DNA of 64,000 nt from Zeimonas arvi (GCF_008039575.1 NZ_VDUY01000003.1:124001-188000); one strand, 5' to 3'. Positions 27,255-37,701 are shown, counted from the stretch's first letter. Notes: generated from the sequence alone by a model not told the origin. Made by a program: numbers and translations.

Positions 27255-29624
27255 TCAGGCCCGCTCGATCCGGGCCGCGCCGGCCATGGCCGCCAGCCGT
27301 GCGGTGGACTCGTGGCCCGCCGCGAGCCGCAGCACGCCGTCGGCCAGGTTCGGGTCGGCAGCCAGCTGCACCAGGGCATCGCCGCCGGCCGCCATGGTCA
27401 CCCGCACCGTGGCGCCGTCGGCCAGGCCGGCGAGCCGCGCGAGCGTGGCCGGACTGACCCGCGCCTTGGGCGCGCGGGCATCCGCGGTCTGCTGCAGGCT
27501 GGGCGCGCGGCGCACGATCGGATCGACCGAGTAGATCAACACCTCGGGCAGGCGCTCGAGCGCGTCGGCCGCGGCTGCTGCAGGCAGCACGCCGATGGCG
27601 CCCGACACCCGGTTGTCCAGCCGCGCGGCCACGTCGGCCGGCAGGGCCTGGGCGCGCACCGCTTCGGCGGAATCCTGGTCGAAGCCCGGCAGGTCGAGCA
27701 GGTTGCCCAGCACGCGCAGCACCTTCCAGCCCGGACGGGTCTCGCCGGCCGGCCGCACCACGCCGTTGAAGGACTGCACCCGGCCCTCGGCGCTCACGAA
27801 GGTGCCGGCGGTCTCGGTGAAGGGCGCGATCGGCAGCAGGCAGTCGGCCAGCTCGAGCAGCTCGTCGGACTTGAACGCGGAGAGCGCGATCACCGATTCG
27901 GCCGCCGACAATGCGGCGCGCGCGGCGCCGGGCAGCGCGTGGTCGAAGTCGGGCTCCACGTTCATCAGCAGGTAGAGCGCGCGCGGCTGCTCGACCATCG
28001 CGCGGGCGTCGAGCCCGCCGTCGGTGGGCACCGCGCCGGCCAGCCAGCCGCCGACCGAGTTGGCTGCCTCGCCGAGCCAGCCCAGGCGGGCGCCGGTGGC
28101 GTCGGCGATGGCCTGCGCCAGGCGCGCCAGCTGCGCCTGCGCCGGATGCTGTGCGACGGCATTGCCGAGCAGCAGCGCCTTGCGCTCGCCGCCGACCAGC
28201 GAGGCGGCAATGGCGCGCTCGGCCTCGGTGGGTTGCACGCCGGCAAGCTCGGCCGCGATGGCCTCGGGCAGCGCGAGGGCGCCGCCGGCCTGGGTGGCCG
28301 CAGCCGGCAGCGCCGCCAGGATGCCGGCCAGCACCCTCGCCCACTGCGAGGGCGCGGCCAGGGCCCTGGCGGCGACCGGCATCAGCAGGTCGTCGTCGGC
28401 CGCGTGCACGATCGAGACCTTGCAGCCGGCCTTGGCCGCGGCGCGCACGCGGGCGGCCAGCAGCGGGTGGTCCTTGCGCAGGAAGGAGCCGACCAGCAGC
28501 AAGCGGTCGAGCCCGTTGATCTCGGCCACCGGCATGCCCAGCCAGGGCACGCCGGCCCGTGCGGCGTCGAGCGAGAAATCGACCTGACGCAGCCGGAAGT
28601 CCACATTGCCGCTGCCCAGCCCGCGCACCACCTTGCCCAGCAGGTGCAGTTCCTCGACGGTGGACTGCCCGGAGGCGAGCGCGCCGATCGCGGCCGCACC
28701 CTTCTGCTCGCGCACCGTGCGCAGCGCGTGCGCGGCGTACTCGAGCGCCGCCGGCCAGTCGACCTCGCGCCACTGGCCGTCCTGCTTGAGCATGGGTACG
28801 GTCAGCCGGTCCGGGCTGTTCAGGCCTTCATAGGCGAAACGGTCACGGTCGGAGATCCAGCACTCGTTGACCGCCTCGTTCTCGAGCGGCACGACGCGCT
28901 TGACCTGGTTGCCCTTGACCTGCACCACGATGTTCGAGCCGAGCGAATCGTGCGGCGCGATCGACTTGCGGCGCGACAGCTCCCAGGTGCGGGCGCTGTA
29001 GCGGAAGGGCTTGCTGGTGAGCGCGCCGACCGGGCACAGGTCGATCATGTTGCCCGACAGCTCGGAGTCCACGGACTCGCCGAGAAAGCTCATGATCTCG
29101 GAATGCTCGCCGCGGTTGGCCATGCCGAGCTCCATGATCCCGGCGACTTCCTGGCCGAAGCGCACGCAGCGGGTGCAGTGGATGCAGCGGGTCATCTCCT
29201 CGGCGGAGATCAGCGGGCCCATCGGCTTGTGGAAGACGACCCGCTTCTCCTCGAGATAGCTCGAGGCGGACCCGCCGTAGCCCACGGCGAGGTCCTGCAG
29301 CTGGCATTCGCCGCCCTGGTCGCAGATGGGGCAGTCCAGCGGGTGATTGATCAGCAGGAACTCCATCACGCCCTTCTGGGCGGCGACCGCCTTCGGGGAG
29401 TTGGTGAAGACCCTCATCCCGTTCGTGGCCGGCGTGGCGCAGGCCGGCATCGGCTTGGGCGCCTTCTCGACCTCGACCAGGCACATCCGGCAGTTGGCCG
29501 CGATCGAGAGCTTCTTGTGGTAGCAGAAATGCGGCACGAAGATGTCGAGCGCGCTCGCCGCATGCATCACCATGCTGCCCTCGGGCACCTCGACTTCCCG
29601 GCCGTCGATCTCCAGCTTGACCAT
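27255..29624 (-). CDS. nuoG: NADH-quinone oxidoreductase subunit G
   Basis: Largest peripheral subunit, 789 residues. The N-terminal 2Fe-2S ligands are C34, C45, C48 and C62. The His-Cys3 4Fe-4S site [14 protein letters not shown] follows, then the [10 protein letters not shown] cluster and its downstream Cys in LCPVGAL. The C-terminal half is a molybdopterin oxidoreductase-like domain of lower conservation. The gene lies 42 bp after nuoF, with an intercistronic repeat in the gap. Confidence 0.97.
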   Translation of the reverse strand: MVKLEIDGREVEVPEGSMVMHAASALDIFVPHFCYHKKLSIAANCRMCLVEVEKAPKPMPACATPATNGMRVFTNSPKAVAAQKGVMEFLLINHPLDCPICDQGGECQLQDLAVGYGGSASSYLEEKRVVFHKPMGPLISAEEMTRCIHCTRCVRFGQEVAGIMELGMANRGEHSEIMSFLGESVDSELSGNMIDLCPVGALTSKPFRYSARTWELSRRKSIAPHDSLGSNIVVQVKGNQVKRVVPLENEAVNECWISDRDRFAYEGLNSPDRLTVPMLKQDGQWREVDWPAALEYAAHALRTVREQKGAAAIGALASGQSTVEELHLLGKVVRGLGSGNVDFRLRQVDFSLDAARAGVPWLGMPVAEINGLDRLLLVGSFLRKDHPLLAARVRAAAKAGCKVSIVHAADDDLLMPVAARALAAPSQWARVLAGILAALPAAATQAGGALALPEAIAAELAGVQPTEAERAIAASLVGGERKALLLGNAVAQHPAQAQLARLAQAIADATGARLGWLGEAANSVGGWLAGAVPTDGGLDARAMVEQPRALYLLMNVEPDFDHALPGAARAALSAAESVIALSAFKSDELLELADCLLPIAPFTETAGTFVSAEGRVQSFNGVVRPAGETRPGWKVLRVLGNLLDLPGFDQDSAEAVRAQALPADVAARLDNRVSGAIGVLPAAAAADALERLPEVLIYSVDPIVRRAPSLQQTADARAPKARVSPATLARLAGLADGATVRVTMAAGGDALVQLAADPNLADGVLRLAAGHESTARLAAMAGAARIERA

Positions 29625-29630
29625 CTCGTA

Positions 29631-29659
29631 TCCGTTGGTTCGTTGCGTTTCGCTTGCGT
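29631..29659. repeat. Intercistronic repeat copy between nuoF and nuoG
   Basis: Contains CGTTGCGT followed directly by TTCGCTTGCGT (29641-29659). The same 19 bases, with a two-base insertion, recur between nuoD and nuoE. It lies 7-35 bp upstream of the nuoG start. Confidence 0.6.
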
Positions 29660-29666
29660 GGGCGGC

Positions 29667-31004
29667 TCAGACGTAGGCCGGGACCATGCAGGTCTTGTGT
29701 TCGACGTGGTACGCGAACTCGTCGCGGTAGTGCTTGACGAAGGCCCGCACCGGCATGGCCGCGGCATCGCCCAGCGCGCAGATCGTGCGCCCCTGGATGT
29801 TGTCGGCGATCCGGTTGAGCTCGTCGAGGTCCTTCAGGGTGCCTTCGCCGTGCTCGATGCGGTTCACGATCCGCCACATCCAGCCGGTGCCCTCGCGGCA
29901 GGGCGTGCACTGGCCGCAGGACTCCTCGAAATAGAAGTAGGACAGCCGCAGCAGCGACTTGACCGCGCAGCGGGTCTCGTCCATCACGATGACCGCGCCC
30001 GAGCCGAGCATCGACCCGGCCTTGGCGATCGAGTCGTAGTCCATGTCGGTGGCCATCATGACCTCGCCCGGGATCACCGGCGCCGACGAGCCGCCCGGGA
30101 TCACCATCTTGAGCTTGCGGCCGTGCCGCATGCCGCCGGCCAGCTCGAGCAGCTTGGCGAAGGGCGTGCCCAGCGGGATCTCGTAGTTGCCCGGACGCTC
30201 GACGTCGCCGGAGATCGAGAAGATCTTGGTGCCGCCGTTGTTCGGCTTGCCCACCTCGAGGTAAGGCTGGCCGCCGTTGCGGATGATCCACGGCACCGCG
30301 GCGAAGGTTTCCGTGTTGTTGATCGTGGTCGGCTTGCCGTACAGGCCGAAGCTGGCGGGGAAAGGCGGCTTGAAGCGCGGCTGGCCCTTCTTGCCCTCGA
30401 GCGACTCGAGCAGCGCGGTTTCCTCGCCGCAGATGTAGGCGCCGTAGCCGTGGTGCGCGTGCAGCTGGAAGGAGAACCCGGAGCCCAGGATGTTGTCGCC
30501 CAGGTAGCCCGCCGCGCGCGCCTCTTCGAGGGCTTCCTCGAAGCGCTCGTAGGCCTCGAAGATTTCGCCGTGGATGTAGTTGTAGCCCACGGTGATGCCC
30601 ATCGCGTAGGCCGCGATCGCCATGCCCTCGATGACGATGTGCGGGTTGTAGCGAAGGATGTCGCGGTCCTTGAAGGTACCCGGCTCGCCCTCGTCGGAGT
30701 TGCAGACCAGGTACTTCTGGCCCGGGAACTGGCGGGGCATGAAGCTCCACTTGAGCCCGGTCGGGAAGCCCGCGCCGCCGCGGCCGCGCAGCCCCGAGGC
30801 CTTGACCTCGGCGATCACCTGCTCGGGGGTGATGCCCTCGGTGAGGATCTTCCGCAGGGCCTTGTAGCCGTCGCGCGCCTCGTAGTCCTTCAGGCGCCAG
30901 CCGTCGGCGTGGGTGAGGCCGGCGTAGATCTGGGGGCTGATGTGGCGGCCATGGAAACAGGTTTCCTGGGTCTTCGCGTCGATCAGCAGGTCCTTGGCTC
31001 CCAT
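29667..31004 (-). CDS. nuoF: NADH-quinone oxidoreductase subunit F
   Basis: NADH- and FMN-binding subunit, 445 residues. NADH binding uses [16 protein letters not shown] binding uses [13 protein letters not shown], and the 4Fe-4S cluster is held by [12 protein letters not shown] and a later Cys in RTICALGD. It lies four bases after nuoE. Confidence 0.98.
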   Translation of the reverse strand: MGAKDLLIDAKTQETCFHGRHISPQIYAGLTHADGWRLKDYEARDGYKALRKILTEGITPEQVIAEVKASGLRGRGGAGFPTGLKWSFMPRQFPGQKYLVCNSDEGEPGTFKDRDILRYNPHIVIEGMAIAAYAMGITVGYNYIHGEIFEAYERFEEALEEARAAGYLGDNILGSGFSFQLHAHHGYGAYICGEETALLESLEGKKGQPRFKPPFPASFGLYGKPTTINNTETFAAVPWIIRNGGQPYLEVGKPNNGGTKIFSISGDVERPGNYEIPLGTPFAKLLELAGGMRHGRKLKMVIPGGSSAPVIPGEVMMATDMDYDSIAKAGSMLGSGAVIVMDETRCAVKSLLRLSYFYFEESCGQCTPCREGTGWMWRIVNRIEHGEGTLKDLDELNRIADNIQGRTICALGDAAAMPVRAFVKHYRDEFAYHVEHKTCMVPAYV

Positions 31005-31008
31005 CGGC

Positions 31009-31518
31009 TTACCCCTGCGCCTTCAGCTCGGCGATCAACGCATCGAGCTGCTCGTTGCTCATGAAGCTGCACATCCGGTGGTTGTTCACCAGCATGACCG
31101 GCGCATCGGCGCACGCGCCCAGGCACTCGCTCTCCTTCAGCGTGAAGAGCCCGTCGGGCGTGGTCTCGTTGTAGTCGATGCCCAGCTTTTCCTTCAGGTA
31201 CTCGCCCGCCTTGACGCCGTCGCGCAGCGCGCAGGGCAGGTTGGTGCAGACCGACAGCTTGTGCTTGCCGACCGGCCTGGTGTCGTACATGTTGTAGAAG
31301 GTCGCCACCTCGTGCACCGCGATGGGCGGCATGCCGATGTAGGCGGCAAGGTCGCGGACGACCTCGGGCGACACCCAGCCCTGCTCGCGCTGCGCGATGG
31401 CCAGCGCGGCCATGACCGCGGACTGACGCTGGTCGGCCGGGTACTTGGCCAGCTCGCGGTCGATCCGCGCGTAGGCGGCATCGCTGAGCAGGCGCTTCGG
31501 GTTGGGTACTGCGCTCAT
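31009..31518 (-). CDS. nuoE: NADH-quinone oxidoreductase subunit E
   Basis: Thioredoxin-like 2Fe-2S subunit, 169 residues. The cluster ligands lie in [11 protein letters not shown] and [10 protein letters not shown]. The motif [17 protein letters not shown] is typical of the family. A 73-bp gap with an intercistronic repeat separates it from nuoD. Confidence 0.97.
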   Translation of the reverse strand: MSAVPNPKRLLSDAAYARIDRELAKYPADQRQSAVMAALAIAQREQGWVSPEVVRDLAAYIGMPPIAVHEVATFYNMYDTRPVGKHKLSVCTNLPCALRDGVKAGEYLKEKLGIDYNETTPDGLFTLKESECLGACADAPVMLVNNHRMCSFMSNEQLDALIAELKAQG

Positions 31519-31524
31519 CGCTGG

Positions 31525-31549
31525 TTTCCGTTGCGTGCTTCGCTTGCGT
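31525..31549. repeat. Intercistronic repeat copy between nuoD and nuoE
   Basis: Contains CGTTGCGT, GC, then TTCGCTTGCGT, the partner of the copy between nuoF and nuoG. It lies 7-31 bp upstream of the nuoE start, and its edge provides the GGAA that may serve as Shine-Dalgarno. Confidence 0.6.
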
Positions 31550-31591
31550 TGCGTTCGGTTGCTCTCGTTGCCGGCAGGATGGCCCGCCGGT

Positions 31592-32845
31592 TCAGCGGTC
31601 GATCTCGCCGAACACGATGTCCTGCGTGCCGATGATCGTGACCACGTCGGCCAGCATGTGGCCGCGCGCCATTTCGTCCAGGCCCTGCAGGTGGGCGAAG
31701 CCGGGCGCGCGGATCTTCAGCCGGTAGGGCTTGTTGGCGCCGTCGGACACCAGGTAGATGCCGAACTCGCCCTTCGGATGCTCGACCGCCGAGTAGACCT
31801 GGCCCTCGGGCACGTGGAAGCCTTCGGTGAAGAGCTTGAAGTGGTGGATCAGCTCTTCCATGTTCGACTTCATGTCGACCCGGCTCGGCGGCGCGACCTT
31901 GTGGCTGTCGGTCATGACCGGGCCCGGGTTGGCCCGCAGCCATTCCACGCACTGGCGGATGATGCGGTTGCTCTCGCGCATCTCGGCCACGCGAACCAGG
32001 TAGCGGTCGTAGCAGTCGCCGTTGGTGCCCACCGGGATGTCGAAGTCGAGCCGGTCGTAGACCTCGTAGGGCTGCATCTTGCGCAGGTCCCAGGCCACGC
32101 CCGAGCCGCGCAGCATGGGGCCGGTGAAGCCCAGCGCCTTGGCGCGATCCGGGTCGACCACGCCGATGCCCACCAGCCGCTGCTTCCAGATCCGGTTGTC
32201 GGTGAGCAGGGTCTCGTACTCGTCGACGTAGCCGGGGAAGCGCTCGGTGAAGGCCTCGATGAAGTCGAGGAGCGACCCCTGCCGGTCGCGGTTCATCTCG
32301 CGGATGGCCGCCTCGTTGCGCACCTTGGTGGCCCGGTACTGCGGCATGGTGTCGGGCAGGTCGCGATAGACGCCGCCGGGCCGGTAGTAGGCCGCGTGCA
32401 TGCGCGCGCCGGACACCGCCTCGTAGCAGTCCATCAGGTCTTCGCGCTCGCGGAAGGCGTAGAGGAAGACCGCCATCGCGCCGACGTCCAGGCCGTGCGC
32501 CCCGATCCACAGCAGGTGGTTCAGGATGCGGGTGATCTCGTCGAACATCACCCGGATGTACTGCGCGCGGATCGGGACCTCGACACCGATCAGCTTCTCG
32601 ATGGCCATCACGTAGGCATGCTCGTTGCACATCATCGACACGTAGTCGAGACGGTCCATGTACGGCACGCTCTGGATGAAGGTCTTCTGCTCGGCGAGCT
32701 TCTCGGTGGCCCGATGCAACAGTCCGATGTGCGGGTCGGCGCGCTGCACGACCTCGCCGTCGAGCTCGAGCACCAGGCGCAGCACGCCGTGCGCGGCCGG
32801 GTGCTGGGGTCCGAAGTTCAGCGTGTAGTTCTTGATCTCTGCCAT
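31592..32845 (-). CDS. nuoD: NADH-quinone oxidoreductase subunit D
   Basis: 49-kDa-type subunit, 417 residues, which lines the quinone-binding site. The N-terminus [22 protein letters not shown] carries the HPAAHG motif that contacts the quinone headgroup. The C-terminus ends in DIVFGEIDR as in other bacteria. It starts two bases before the nuoC stop region (TGACATG junction). Confidence 0.98.
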   Translation of the reverse strand: MAEIKNYTLNFGPQHPAAHGVLRLVLELDGEVVQRADPHIGLLHRATEKLAEQKTFIQSVPYMDRLDYVSMMCNEHAYVMAIEKLIGVEVPIRAQYIRVMFDEITRILNHLLWIGAHGLDVGAMAVFLYAFREREDLMDCYEAVSGARMHAAYYRPGGVYRDLPDTMPQYRATKVRNEAAIREMNRDRQGSLLDFIEAFTERFPGYVDEYETLLTDNRIWKQRLVGIGVVDPDRAKALGFTGPMLRGSGVAWDLRKMQPYEVYDRLDFDIPVGTNGDCYDRYLVRVAEMRESNRIIRQCVEWLRANPGPVMTDSHKVAPPSRVDMKSNMEELIHHFKLFTEGFHVPEGQVYSAVEHPKGEFGIYLVSDGANKPYRLKIRAPGFAHLQGLDEMARGHMLADVVTIIGTQDIVFGEIDR

Positions 32846-32846
32846 G

Positions 32847-33443
32847 TCAGCGCCCTGCCCCGTAGCCTTCCTCGCGGATCACGCGCGGCGTGATCTCGCG
32901 CGGCTCGATCGTGACGGGCTGGTAGACGACGCGCTTCTGCTCGGGGTCGTAGCGCATCTCCACGTAGCCCGAGACCGGGAAGTCCTTGCGGAACGGATGG
33001 CCCACGAAGCCGTAGTCGGTGAGGATGCGGCGCAGGTCCGGATGGCCCTCGAAGACGATGCCGAACAGGTCGAAGGCCTCGCGCTCGTACCAGCTCGCCG
33101 CGGGCCAGATGTCCACGACCGAGGCCACGATCGGGAAATCGTCTTCCTGGCAGAAGGTCTGCACCCGCACCCGCCAGTTCTTCTCGACCGACAGCAGCTG
33201 CATGGCCACGGAGAAGCGCGCGCCGTCCCAGGCGCCGTCGCCCCAGTTCAGCCAGTCCACGCCGCAGAGGTCGATCAGCGTGTCGAAACGCAGCGAGGGG
33301 TCGTCGCGCAGGCGGCGGGCGGCCTCGAGGTGATCGGCCGCGCGGACCGCCACGGTGATCTCGCCGTAGCGGGCGTCGAGCGAGACCAGCGCCTCGCCGA
33401 GCGCCGCGCGCAGGTTGGTCTCGAGCAGTTCGAGTTGGTTCAT
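32847..33443 (-). CDS. nuoC: NADH-quinone oxidoreductase subunit C
   Basis: 30-kDa-type subunit, 198 residues. The signature [20 protein letters not shown] is present, followed by [19 protein letters not shown]. Separate from nuoD, unlike the fused nuoCD of enterobacteria. The ATG at 33443 overlaps the nuoB stop. Confidence 0.97.
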   Translation of the reverse strand: MNQLELLETNLRAALGEALVSLDARYGEITVAVRAADHLEAARRLRDDPSLRFDTLIDLCGVDWLNWGDGAWDGARFSVAMQLLSVEKNWRVRVQTFCQEDDFPIVASVVDIWPAASWYEREAFDLFGIVFEGHPDLRRILTDYGFVGHPFRKDFPVSGYVEMRYDPEQKRVVYQPVTIEPREITPRVIREEGYGAGR

Positions 33444-33922
33444 GACTGGCGCGCGATCGTGTATTCGCGACGGATCTTGGCCTGCAACTGCAGGATTCCG
33501 TACATCAGGGCTTCGGCGGTGGGCGGGCAGCCCGGCACGTAGACGTCGACCGGCACGATGCGATCGCAGCCGCGGACCACCGAATACGAGTAGTGGTAGT
33601 AGCCGCCGCCATTGGCGCAGGAGCCCATGGAAATGACCCAGCGCGGCTCGGGCATCTGGTCGTAGACCTTGCGCAGGGCCGGCGCCATCTTGTTGCACAG
33701 CGTGCCCGCCACGATCATGACGTCGGACTGGCGGGGGCTGGGCCGGAAGATGACGCCGAAACGGTCGAGGTCGTAGCGCGACGCGCCGGCGTGCATCATC
33801 TCGACCGCGCAGCAGGCCAGGCCGAAAGTCATCGGCCACAGCGAGCCGGTGCGCGTCCAGTTGACAAGCTTGTCGAGCTGGGTGGTGACGAAACCCTGGC
33901 TCAGAACACCTTCGATACTCAT
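33440..33922 (-). CDS. nuoB: NADH-quinone oxidoreductase subunit B
   Basis: Subunit that holds the terminal 4Fe-4S cluster N2, 160 residues. Ligands lie in [11 protein letters not shown] (adjacent Cys pair), [10 protein letters not shown] and [11 protein letters not shown]. Start at ATG 33922 ([11 protein letters not shown]) is preceded by GGAG with 8-nt spacing. Confidence 0.98.
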   Translation of the reverse strand: MSIEGVLSQGFVTTQLDKLVNWTRTGSLWPMTFGLACCAVEMMHAGASRYDLDRFGVIFRPSPRQSDVMIVAGTLCNKMAPALRKVYDQMPEPRWVISMGSCANGGGYYHYSYSVVRGCDRIVPVDVYVPGCPPTAEALMYGILQLQAKIRREYTIARQS

Positions 33923-33959
33923 CGTGCCGCTCCGTGCGGATGCATGGCCGACCGGGAAA

Positions 33960-34319
33960 TCACTCCCAGTCGAGCGCACCCCTGGACCATTCGTAGACGA
34001 ACCCGACGACCAGGATCGCGAGGAAGACCATCATCGAGACGAACCCGAAGAAGCCGATCGCGTCGAGCGACACGGCCCAGGGGAAAAGGAAGGCGATCTC
34101 GAGGTCGAACAGGATGAAGAGGATCGCGACCAGGTAGTACCGGACGTCGAACTTCATCCGCGCGTCTTCGAAGGCCTCGAAGCCGCACTCGTAGGGGGAG
34201 AGTTTCTCGGGATCGGGCCGACTGGGGCCGAGGATCTTGCCGATGAGCAGCGGGCCGACGCCGACGGCCGCACCGACGACGATGAACAGCAGGACGGGGA
34301 GGTAATTTTCGAGGTTCAC
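33960..34319 (-). CDS. nuoA: NADH-quinone oxidoreductase subunit A
   Basis: First gene of the complex I operon; 119 residues and three helices. The loop [20 protein letters not shown] and helix [18 protein letters not shown] are diagnostic. The start is GTG at 34319, preceded by GGGAAG; no better ATG exists. A terminator lies upstream at 34415-34448, so nuoA probably has its own promoter between 34320 and 34414, although no strong hexamers are visible. Confidence 0.96.
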   Translation of the reverse strand: MNLENYLPVLLFIVVGAAVGVGPLLIGKILGPSRPDPEKLSPYECGFEAFEDARMKFDVRYYLVAILFILFDLEIAFLFPWAVSLDAIGFFGFVSMMVFLAILVVGFVYEWSRGALDWE

Positions 34320-34414
34320 GCCGCGCTTCCCGTTTGGTTCGTTCGCACTGTTCCGCTCTGTTCGACCCGGTCGAGTGCGATACGAACCCGTTTCGGCGGC
34401 TCGGCCCGCGCCAG

Positions 34415-34448
34415 AAAAAAGTCCGCTCGGGCTTGCACCCCGGCGGAC
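34415..34448 (-). terminator. Terminator after tRNA-Leu
   Basis: On the minus strand a stem GTCCGC-CGGG/CCCG-A-GCGGAC (one bulged base) with a seven-base loop is followed by TTTTTT. It separates tRNA-Leu from nuoA. Confidence 0.8.
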
Positions 34449-34483
34449 TCCTTCCGCTCGACCTCCTACGAATTCTTGTTCGG

Positions 34484-34568
34484 TGGTGCCGACGGCGAGA
34501 CTCGAACTCGCACGGCTTTCGCCACTACCCCCTCAAGATAGCGTGTCTACCAATTTCACCACGTCGGC
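34484..34568 (-). tRNA. tRNA-Leu(GAG)
   Basis: The acceptor arm GCCGACG pairs with CGTCGGC, the discriminator is A and CCA is encoded. The anticodon loop TTGAGGG gives GAG (reads CTC and CTT). A long variable arm (TGGCGAAAGCCGT region) and a T arm with GTTCGAGTC are present. Location between secG and nuoA is typical for Burkholderiales. Confidence 0.96.
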
Positions 34569-34573
34569 ACTGC

Positions 34574-34599
34574 AAAAACACCGGGGACTTCGGCCCCGG
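34574..34599 (-). terminator. Terminator-like hairpin directly before tRNA-Leu
   Basis: On the minus strand CCGGGG/CCCCGG with a seven-base loop is followed by TG and TTTTT, and the mature tRNA starts six bases later. It could end the tpiA-secG transcript, but there is then no room for a separate tRNA promoter. Confidence 0.6.
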
Positions 34600-34780
34600 G
34601 TCGTTATGCGGATGACTCCGCGCAAGAACCGGGCATCAAGAACGCTCGAGGCCCCACGCCGCGCCGCCCGCATCGATCTGGCAAGGACCACCGGAAGCTT
34701 GCCCGGAGACCCTGCCCGCCGCCGGATCGAGGTCGTCCGGCGAGGCGTTAAGCGCAGCCAAAGATTCTACTACTTTCCGA

Positions 34781-35167
34781 TCACTTCGGCACGTCGCCGG
34801 CCGGCGCGGGCTGCGCGGAACCACCGCTTGTGGAACCCGCAGCCCCTCCTGCCGGCGGCACGTCGGCCGGCTGCGCGGGCGCGGCGGGCTGCGATGCGCC
34901 CTGCATGACGCTCGTCGGGGCCTCGGGCCGCTGGTTGGCCAGCAAGGCCAGCGCGAGCGTGCACACGAAGAAGACGGTGGCGAGCGCGCCGGTGGTGCGG
35001 CTCAGGAAATTCGCGGATCCGGAGGCGCCGAACAGGCTGCCCGACGAGCCCGAACCGAAGGCTGCGCCCATGTCGGCGCCCTTCCCGTGCTGCATCAGCA
35101 CCAGGACGATGACCCCCAGGGCGCTCAGCACCTGCACGATCATCAGCATGTTGTTCAACCAGCTCAT
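34781..35167 (-). CDS. secG: Preprotein translocase subunit SecG
   Basis: Small inner-membrane subunit of the SecYEG channel, 128 residues. Two helices (MLMIVQVLSALGVIVLVLMQ and GALATVFFVCTLALALLA) flank a Gly/Ser loop with KGADMGAAFGSGSSGSLFG, the family signature. The C-terminus is an Ala/Pro-rich tail. The gap 34600-34780 downstream holds a possible minus-strand -10 (TAGAAT near 34770) but nothing firm. Confidence 0.95.
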   Translation of the reverse strand: MSWLNNMLMIVQVLSALGVIVLVLMQHGKGADMGAAFGSGSSGSLFGASGSANFLSRTTGALATVFFVCTLALALLANQRPEAPTSVMQGASQPAAPAQPADVPPAGGAAGSTSGGSAQPAPAGDVPK

Positions 35168-35237
35168 CCAGGCAACTCCAGTCGGTATTTCGGTTCCGCC
35201 GGCAGGTGGGTCCTGCTCGACGGATTCAGTCGGGTAT

Positions 35238-36008
35238 TCAGGCCACCGCGGCGGCGCGGCAGATGTTCAGGAACTCGTCGGCCACCAGCGAGGCGCCGCC
35301 GATCAGCCCGCCGTCGACGTCGGGCATCGAGAACAGGGTGACCGCATTGGCGGGCTTGACGCTGCCGCCGTAAACGATGCGGATCGCGTCGGCGCCGGCG
35401 ACACCGCCGTCGGCCATCCGCGCGCGGATGAAGGCGTGCGCCTCCTGCGCCATCTCCGGCGAGGCAGTGCGCCCGGTGCCGATCGCCCAGACCGGCTCGT
35501 AGGCCACGACCGCGCGGGCCGGGTCGGCAGCGCGCAGGGCCGGCACCAGCGCGTCGACCTGCCGAGCGAGCACCGCGTCGGTGTGGCTGGCCTCGCGCTC
35601 GGCCAGGGTTTCGCCGACACAGGCGATCACGCCCAGCCCGGCCGCCGCGCACAACTCGGCCTTGCGGCCGATCAGCTCGCTGGACTCGCCCAGCAGCGTG
35701 CGCCGTTCCGAGTGACCGACGATCGCCCACTTGCAGCCGAGGTCGAGCAGCATGGACACCGACACCTCGCCGGTCAGCGCGCCGTTTGGCGCAGCCGCCA
35801 CGTTCTGGGCGCCCCAGGCGATGCCGGTGTCGCCGAGCCAGGCGCCGGCCTGGCCCAGGTAGGGAAACGGCGGGCAGATCACGACCTCGACCTGCGAGAT
35901 CGACGCACGCTCGAGCGCCGAACGCAGCGCGGTGAACAGGTGCTCGTTCGTGACGATGTCGCCGTTCATCTTCCAGTTGCCGGCGACGAGCGGCTTGCGG
36001 GACTTCAT
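35238..36008 (-). CDS. tpiA: Triosephosphate isomerase
   Basis: Glycolytic enzyme that interconverts dihydroxyacetone phosphate and glyceraldehyde 3-phosphate, 256 residues. Active-site residues are N11 and K13 in AGNWKMNG, the catalytic His in IVGHSERR and the catalytic Glu in AYEPVWAIGTG. The phosphate loop YGGSVKPAN is complete. It is followed by secG, an arrangement common in bacteria. Confidence 0.98.
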   Translation of the reverse strand: MKSRKPLVAGNWKMNGDIVTNEHLFTALRSALERASISQVEVVICPPFPYLGQAGAWLGDTGIAWGAQNVAAAPNGALTGEVSVSMLLDLGCKWAIVGHSERRTLLGESSELIGRKAELCAAAGLGVIACVGETLAEREASHTDAVLARQVDALVPALRAADPARAVVAYEPVWAIGTGRTASPEMAQEAHAFIRARMADGGVAGADAIRIVYGGSVKPANAVTLFSMPDVDGGLIGGASLVADEFLNICRAAAVA

Positions 36009-36047
36009 CGGATCGAGACCGTCGGGTGAAAAACCCGCGATTTTACA

Positions 36048-36920
36048 TCAGGCCTCGGGTTCCCGCTTCCAGGGCGACTCCCGGCCCGTGCGCCAGCGCC
36101 AGAACCAGAGCACGTAGCCGGACAGCCCGTAGGCCAGGAACAGCGAGAACAGCACGATCGGGGGATCGGACGAGACGAGCACGAAGAGCAGCACGATCCC
36201 GATGACGAACACGAAAGGCACGCTGCGCTTCAGGTTGATGTCCTTGAAGCTGTAGAACGGCGCGTTGGAGATCATCGAGAGGCCGGCGTAGACCGTCAGC
36301 ACGAAGGCGGGCCAGGCCAGGTCGTGCCCGGTGGCCTCGATCCAGCGGGTCTGGCGCAGGTCGGTGGCGATCCATACCAGGCCGGCGATCAGCGCCGCCG
36401 CGGCCGGGCTCGGCAGCCCCTGGAAGAAGCGCTTGTCGACCACGCCGATGTTGGTGTTGAAGCGGGCCAGCCTGAGCGCCGCGCCGGCCACGTAGACGAA
36501 GGCGGCCAGCCAGCCCCACTTGCCCAGCGGCTGCAGCGCCCATTCGTAGACGATCAGCGCGGGCGCCGCGCCGAAGGACAGCATGTCCGACAGGCTGTCG
36601 TACTGCTCGCCGAAGGCGCTCTGGGTATTGGTGAGACGCGCCACGCGGCCGTCGAGGCTGTCGAGCAGCATGGCCACGAACAGCGCGATCGCCGCGATCT
36701 CGAAGCGCCCGTTCATCGCCTGCACGATGGCGTAGAAACCGCAGAACAGGTTCGCGGTGGTGAAGGCGTTGGGCAGGATGTAGATCCGGCGCGAGCGCTG
36801 CGGGGCGAGACCCGCCGGCGCCGCGGGCGATTCGCCAACGGGCTCGCCGCCGGTGTCGTCGTCGGGGCCGGGGCGATAGGGTTCGTCGTCGTCGAAGCGA
36901 TCGCGGGGATCCTGGTTCAT
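36048..36920 (-). CDS. pssA: CDP-diacylglycerol-serine O-phosphatidyltransferase
   Basis: Makes phosphatidylserine from CDP-diacylglycerol and serine in the inner membrane. The CDP-alcohol phosphotransferase signature is complete: DGRVAR, eight residues, G, then D-x3-D (GEQYDSLSD). The 290-residue protein has an acidic, disordered N-terminus of about 45 residues and about eight helices. The ATG at 36920 overlaps the psd stop, which couples the two consecutive steps to phosphatidylethanolamine. Confidence 0.95.
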   Translation of the reverse strand: MNQDPRDRFDDDEPYRPGPDDDTGGEPVGESPAAPAGLAPQRSRRIYILPNAFTTANLFCGFYAIVQAMNGRFEIAAIALFVAMLLDSLDGRVARLTNTQSAFGEQYDSLSDMLSFGAAPALIVYEWALQPLGKWGWLAAFVYVAGAALRLARFNTNIGVVDKRFFQGLPSPAAAALIAGLVWIATDLRQTRWIEATGHDLAWPAFVLTVYAGLSMISNAPFYSFKDINLKRSVPFVFVIGIVLLFVLVSSDPPIVLFSLFLAYGLSGYVLWFWRWRTGRESPWKREPEA

Positions 36921-37603
36921 GCCTGCCCTCTTTCCTGCCGCCCTGTCTCCTGCGGCGCCGGCGCGAGCTCGGCCAGCACGTCGCGAGACGCGTAGACCTT
37001 CTCCCCGACGCCGACGCGCGGCCGCGCATCGGTCGGCAGGTACAGGTCGACCCGCGAGCCGAAACGTATGAAGCCGAAGCGCTGGCCGCGGGCGAGCGTG
37101 TCGCCGGCAGCCACGTAGCAGAGGATGCGCCGTGCGACCAGGCCGGCTACCTGCACGCAGCCCACCCGCGCGCCGTCGGCGGTGCGGATCTGCAGCGCGT
37201 TGCGCTCGTTGGCCTCGGAAGCCTTGTCCAGGTCGGCGTTCAGGAACTTGCCCGGAAAATACTGGACCTTCTCGATGCGCCCGTCGACCGGAGCGCGGTT
37301 TGAATGCACGTTGAACACGTTCATGAAGACCGAGATCTTCAGCGCCTGCCGGTCGGCATAGGGGTCCCGGACCGTCTCGATGGCGATCACCCGGCCGTCG
37401 GCCGGCGCGAGCACCAGGCGCTCGCCCTGCGGGATCTCCCGCGGCGGATCGCGGAAGAACTGGAGCACGAAGAGCGCGACCAGCCAGAAGGGCAGCGCCC
37501 AGAGCCAGCCGCCCCAGATCGTGACGACCAGCGACACGACGACGGCGATGCCGAGAAAGGGCCAGCCCTCGCGGGCGATGATCGGATGGGGGTAACGGGA
37601 CAT
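36917..37603 (-). CDS. psd: Phosphatidylserine decarboxylase, short type
   Basis: Converts phosphatidylserine to phosphatidylethanolamine. The 228-residue proenzyme should cleave itself between G182 and S183 in [13 protein letters not shown] to create the pyruvoyl cofactor, as in the short type II enzymes. One or two helices lie near the N-terminus. It precedes pssA with a 4-bp overlap. A terminator separates it from ilvC, and a promoter-like element with a hairpin lies just upstream, so it probably has its own transcript. Confidence 0.95.
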   Translation of the reverse strand: MSRYPHPIIAREGWPFLGIAVVVSLVVTIWGGWLWALPFWLVALFVLQFFRDPPREIPQGERLVLAPADGRVIAIETVRDPYADRQALKISVFMNVFNVHSNRAPVDGRIEKVQYFPGKFLNADLDKASEANERNALQIRTADGARVGCVQVAGLVARRILCYVAAGDTLARGQRFGFIRFGSRVDLYLPTDARPRVGVGEKVYASRDVLAELAPAPQETGRQERGQA

Positions 37604-37612
37604 GGGCGATGC

Positions 37613-37636
37613 CTTGGAGCGATGGCTCCAAGTATA
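37613..37636 (-). promoter_or_regulatory. -10 element and hairpin before psd
   Basis: On the minus strand TATACT (37636-37631) overlaps a perfect 8-bp inverted repeat CTTGGAGC, four bases, GCTCCAAG (37632-37613). The repeat ends nine bases before the psd ATG. It could be an operator over the transcription start or an RNA stem in the leader. Confidence 0.45.
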
Positions 37637-37684
37637 GAGAAGGGGGAAGGGAGAAGGGAGAAGGGAAAAAAACGGGGAAGGGGC
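37637..37684. repeat. Homopurine tract
   Basis: About 48 bases that are nearly all G or A on the plus strand, with a repeated GGGAGAA unit. It includes the T-run side of the ilvC terminator. Such tracts can form unusual DNA structure. Confidence 0.6.
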
Positions 37685-37701
37685 TTGCGCGCCCTCCCCC
37701 G
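37666..37701 (-). terminator. Terminator after ilvC
   Basis: On the minus strand a 10-bp stem CGGGGGAGGG/CCCTTCCCCG with one G-U pair is followed at once by TTTTTTT. It lies about 93 bp after the ilvC stop. Confidence 0.8.

Noticed and set aside
27312-31064. A 1250-codon open frame on the plus strand across nuoG and nuoF
   Set aside because: Same reason: it mirrors the codon structure of the real genes on the other strand and has low-complexity composition.
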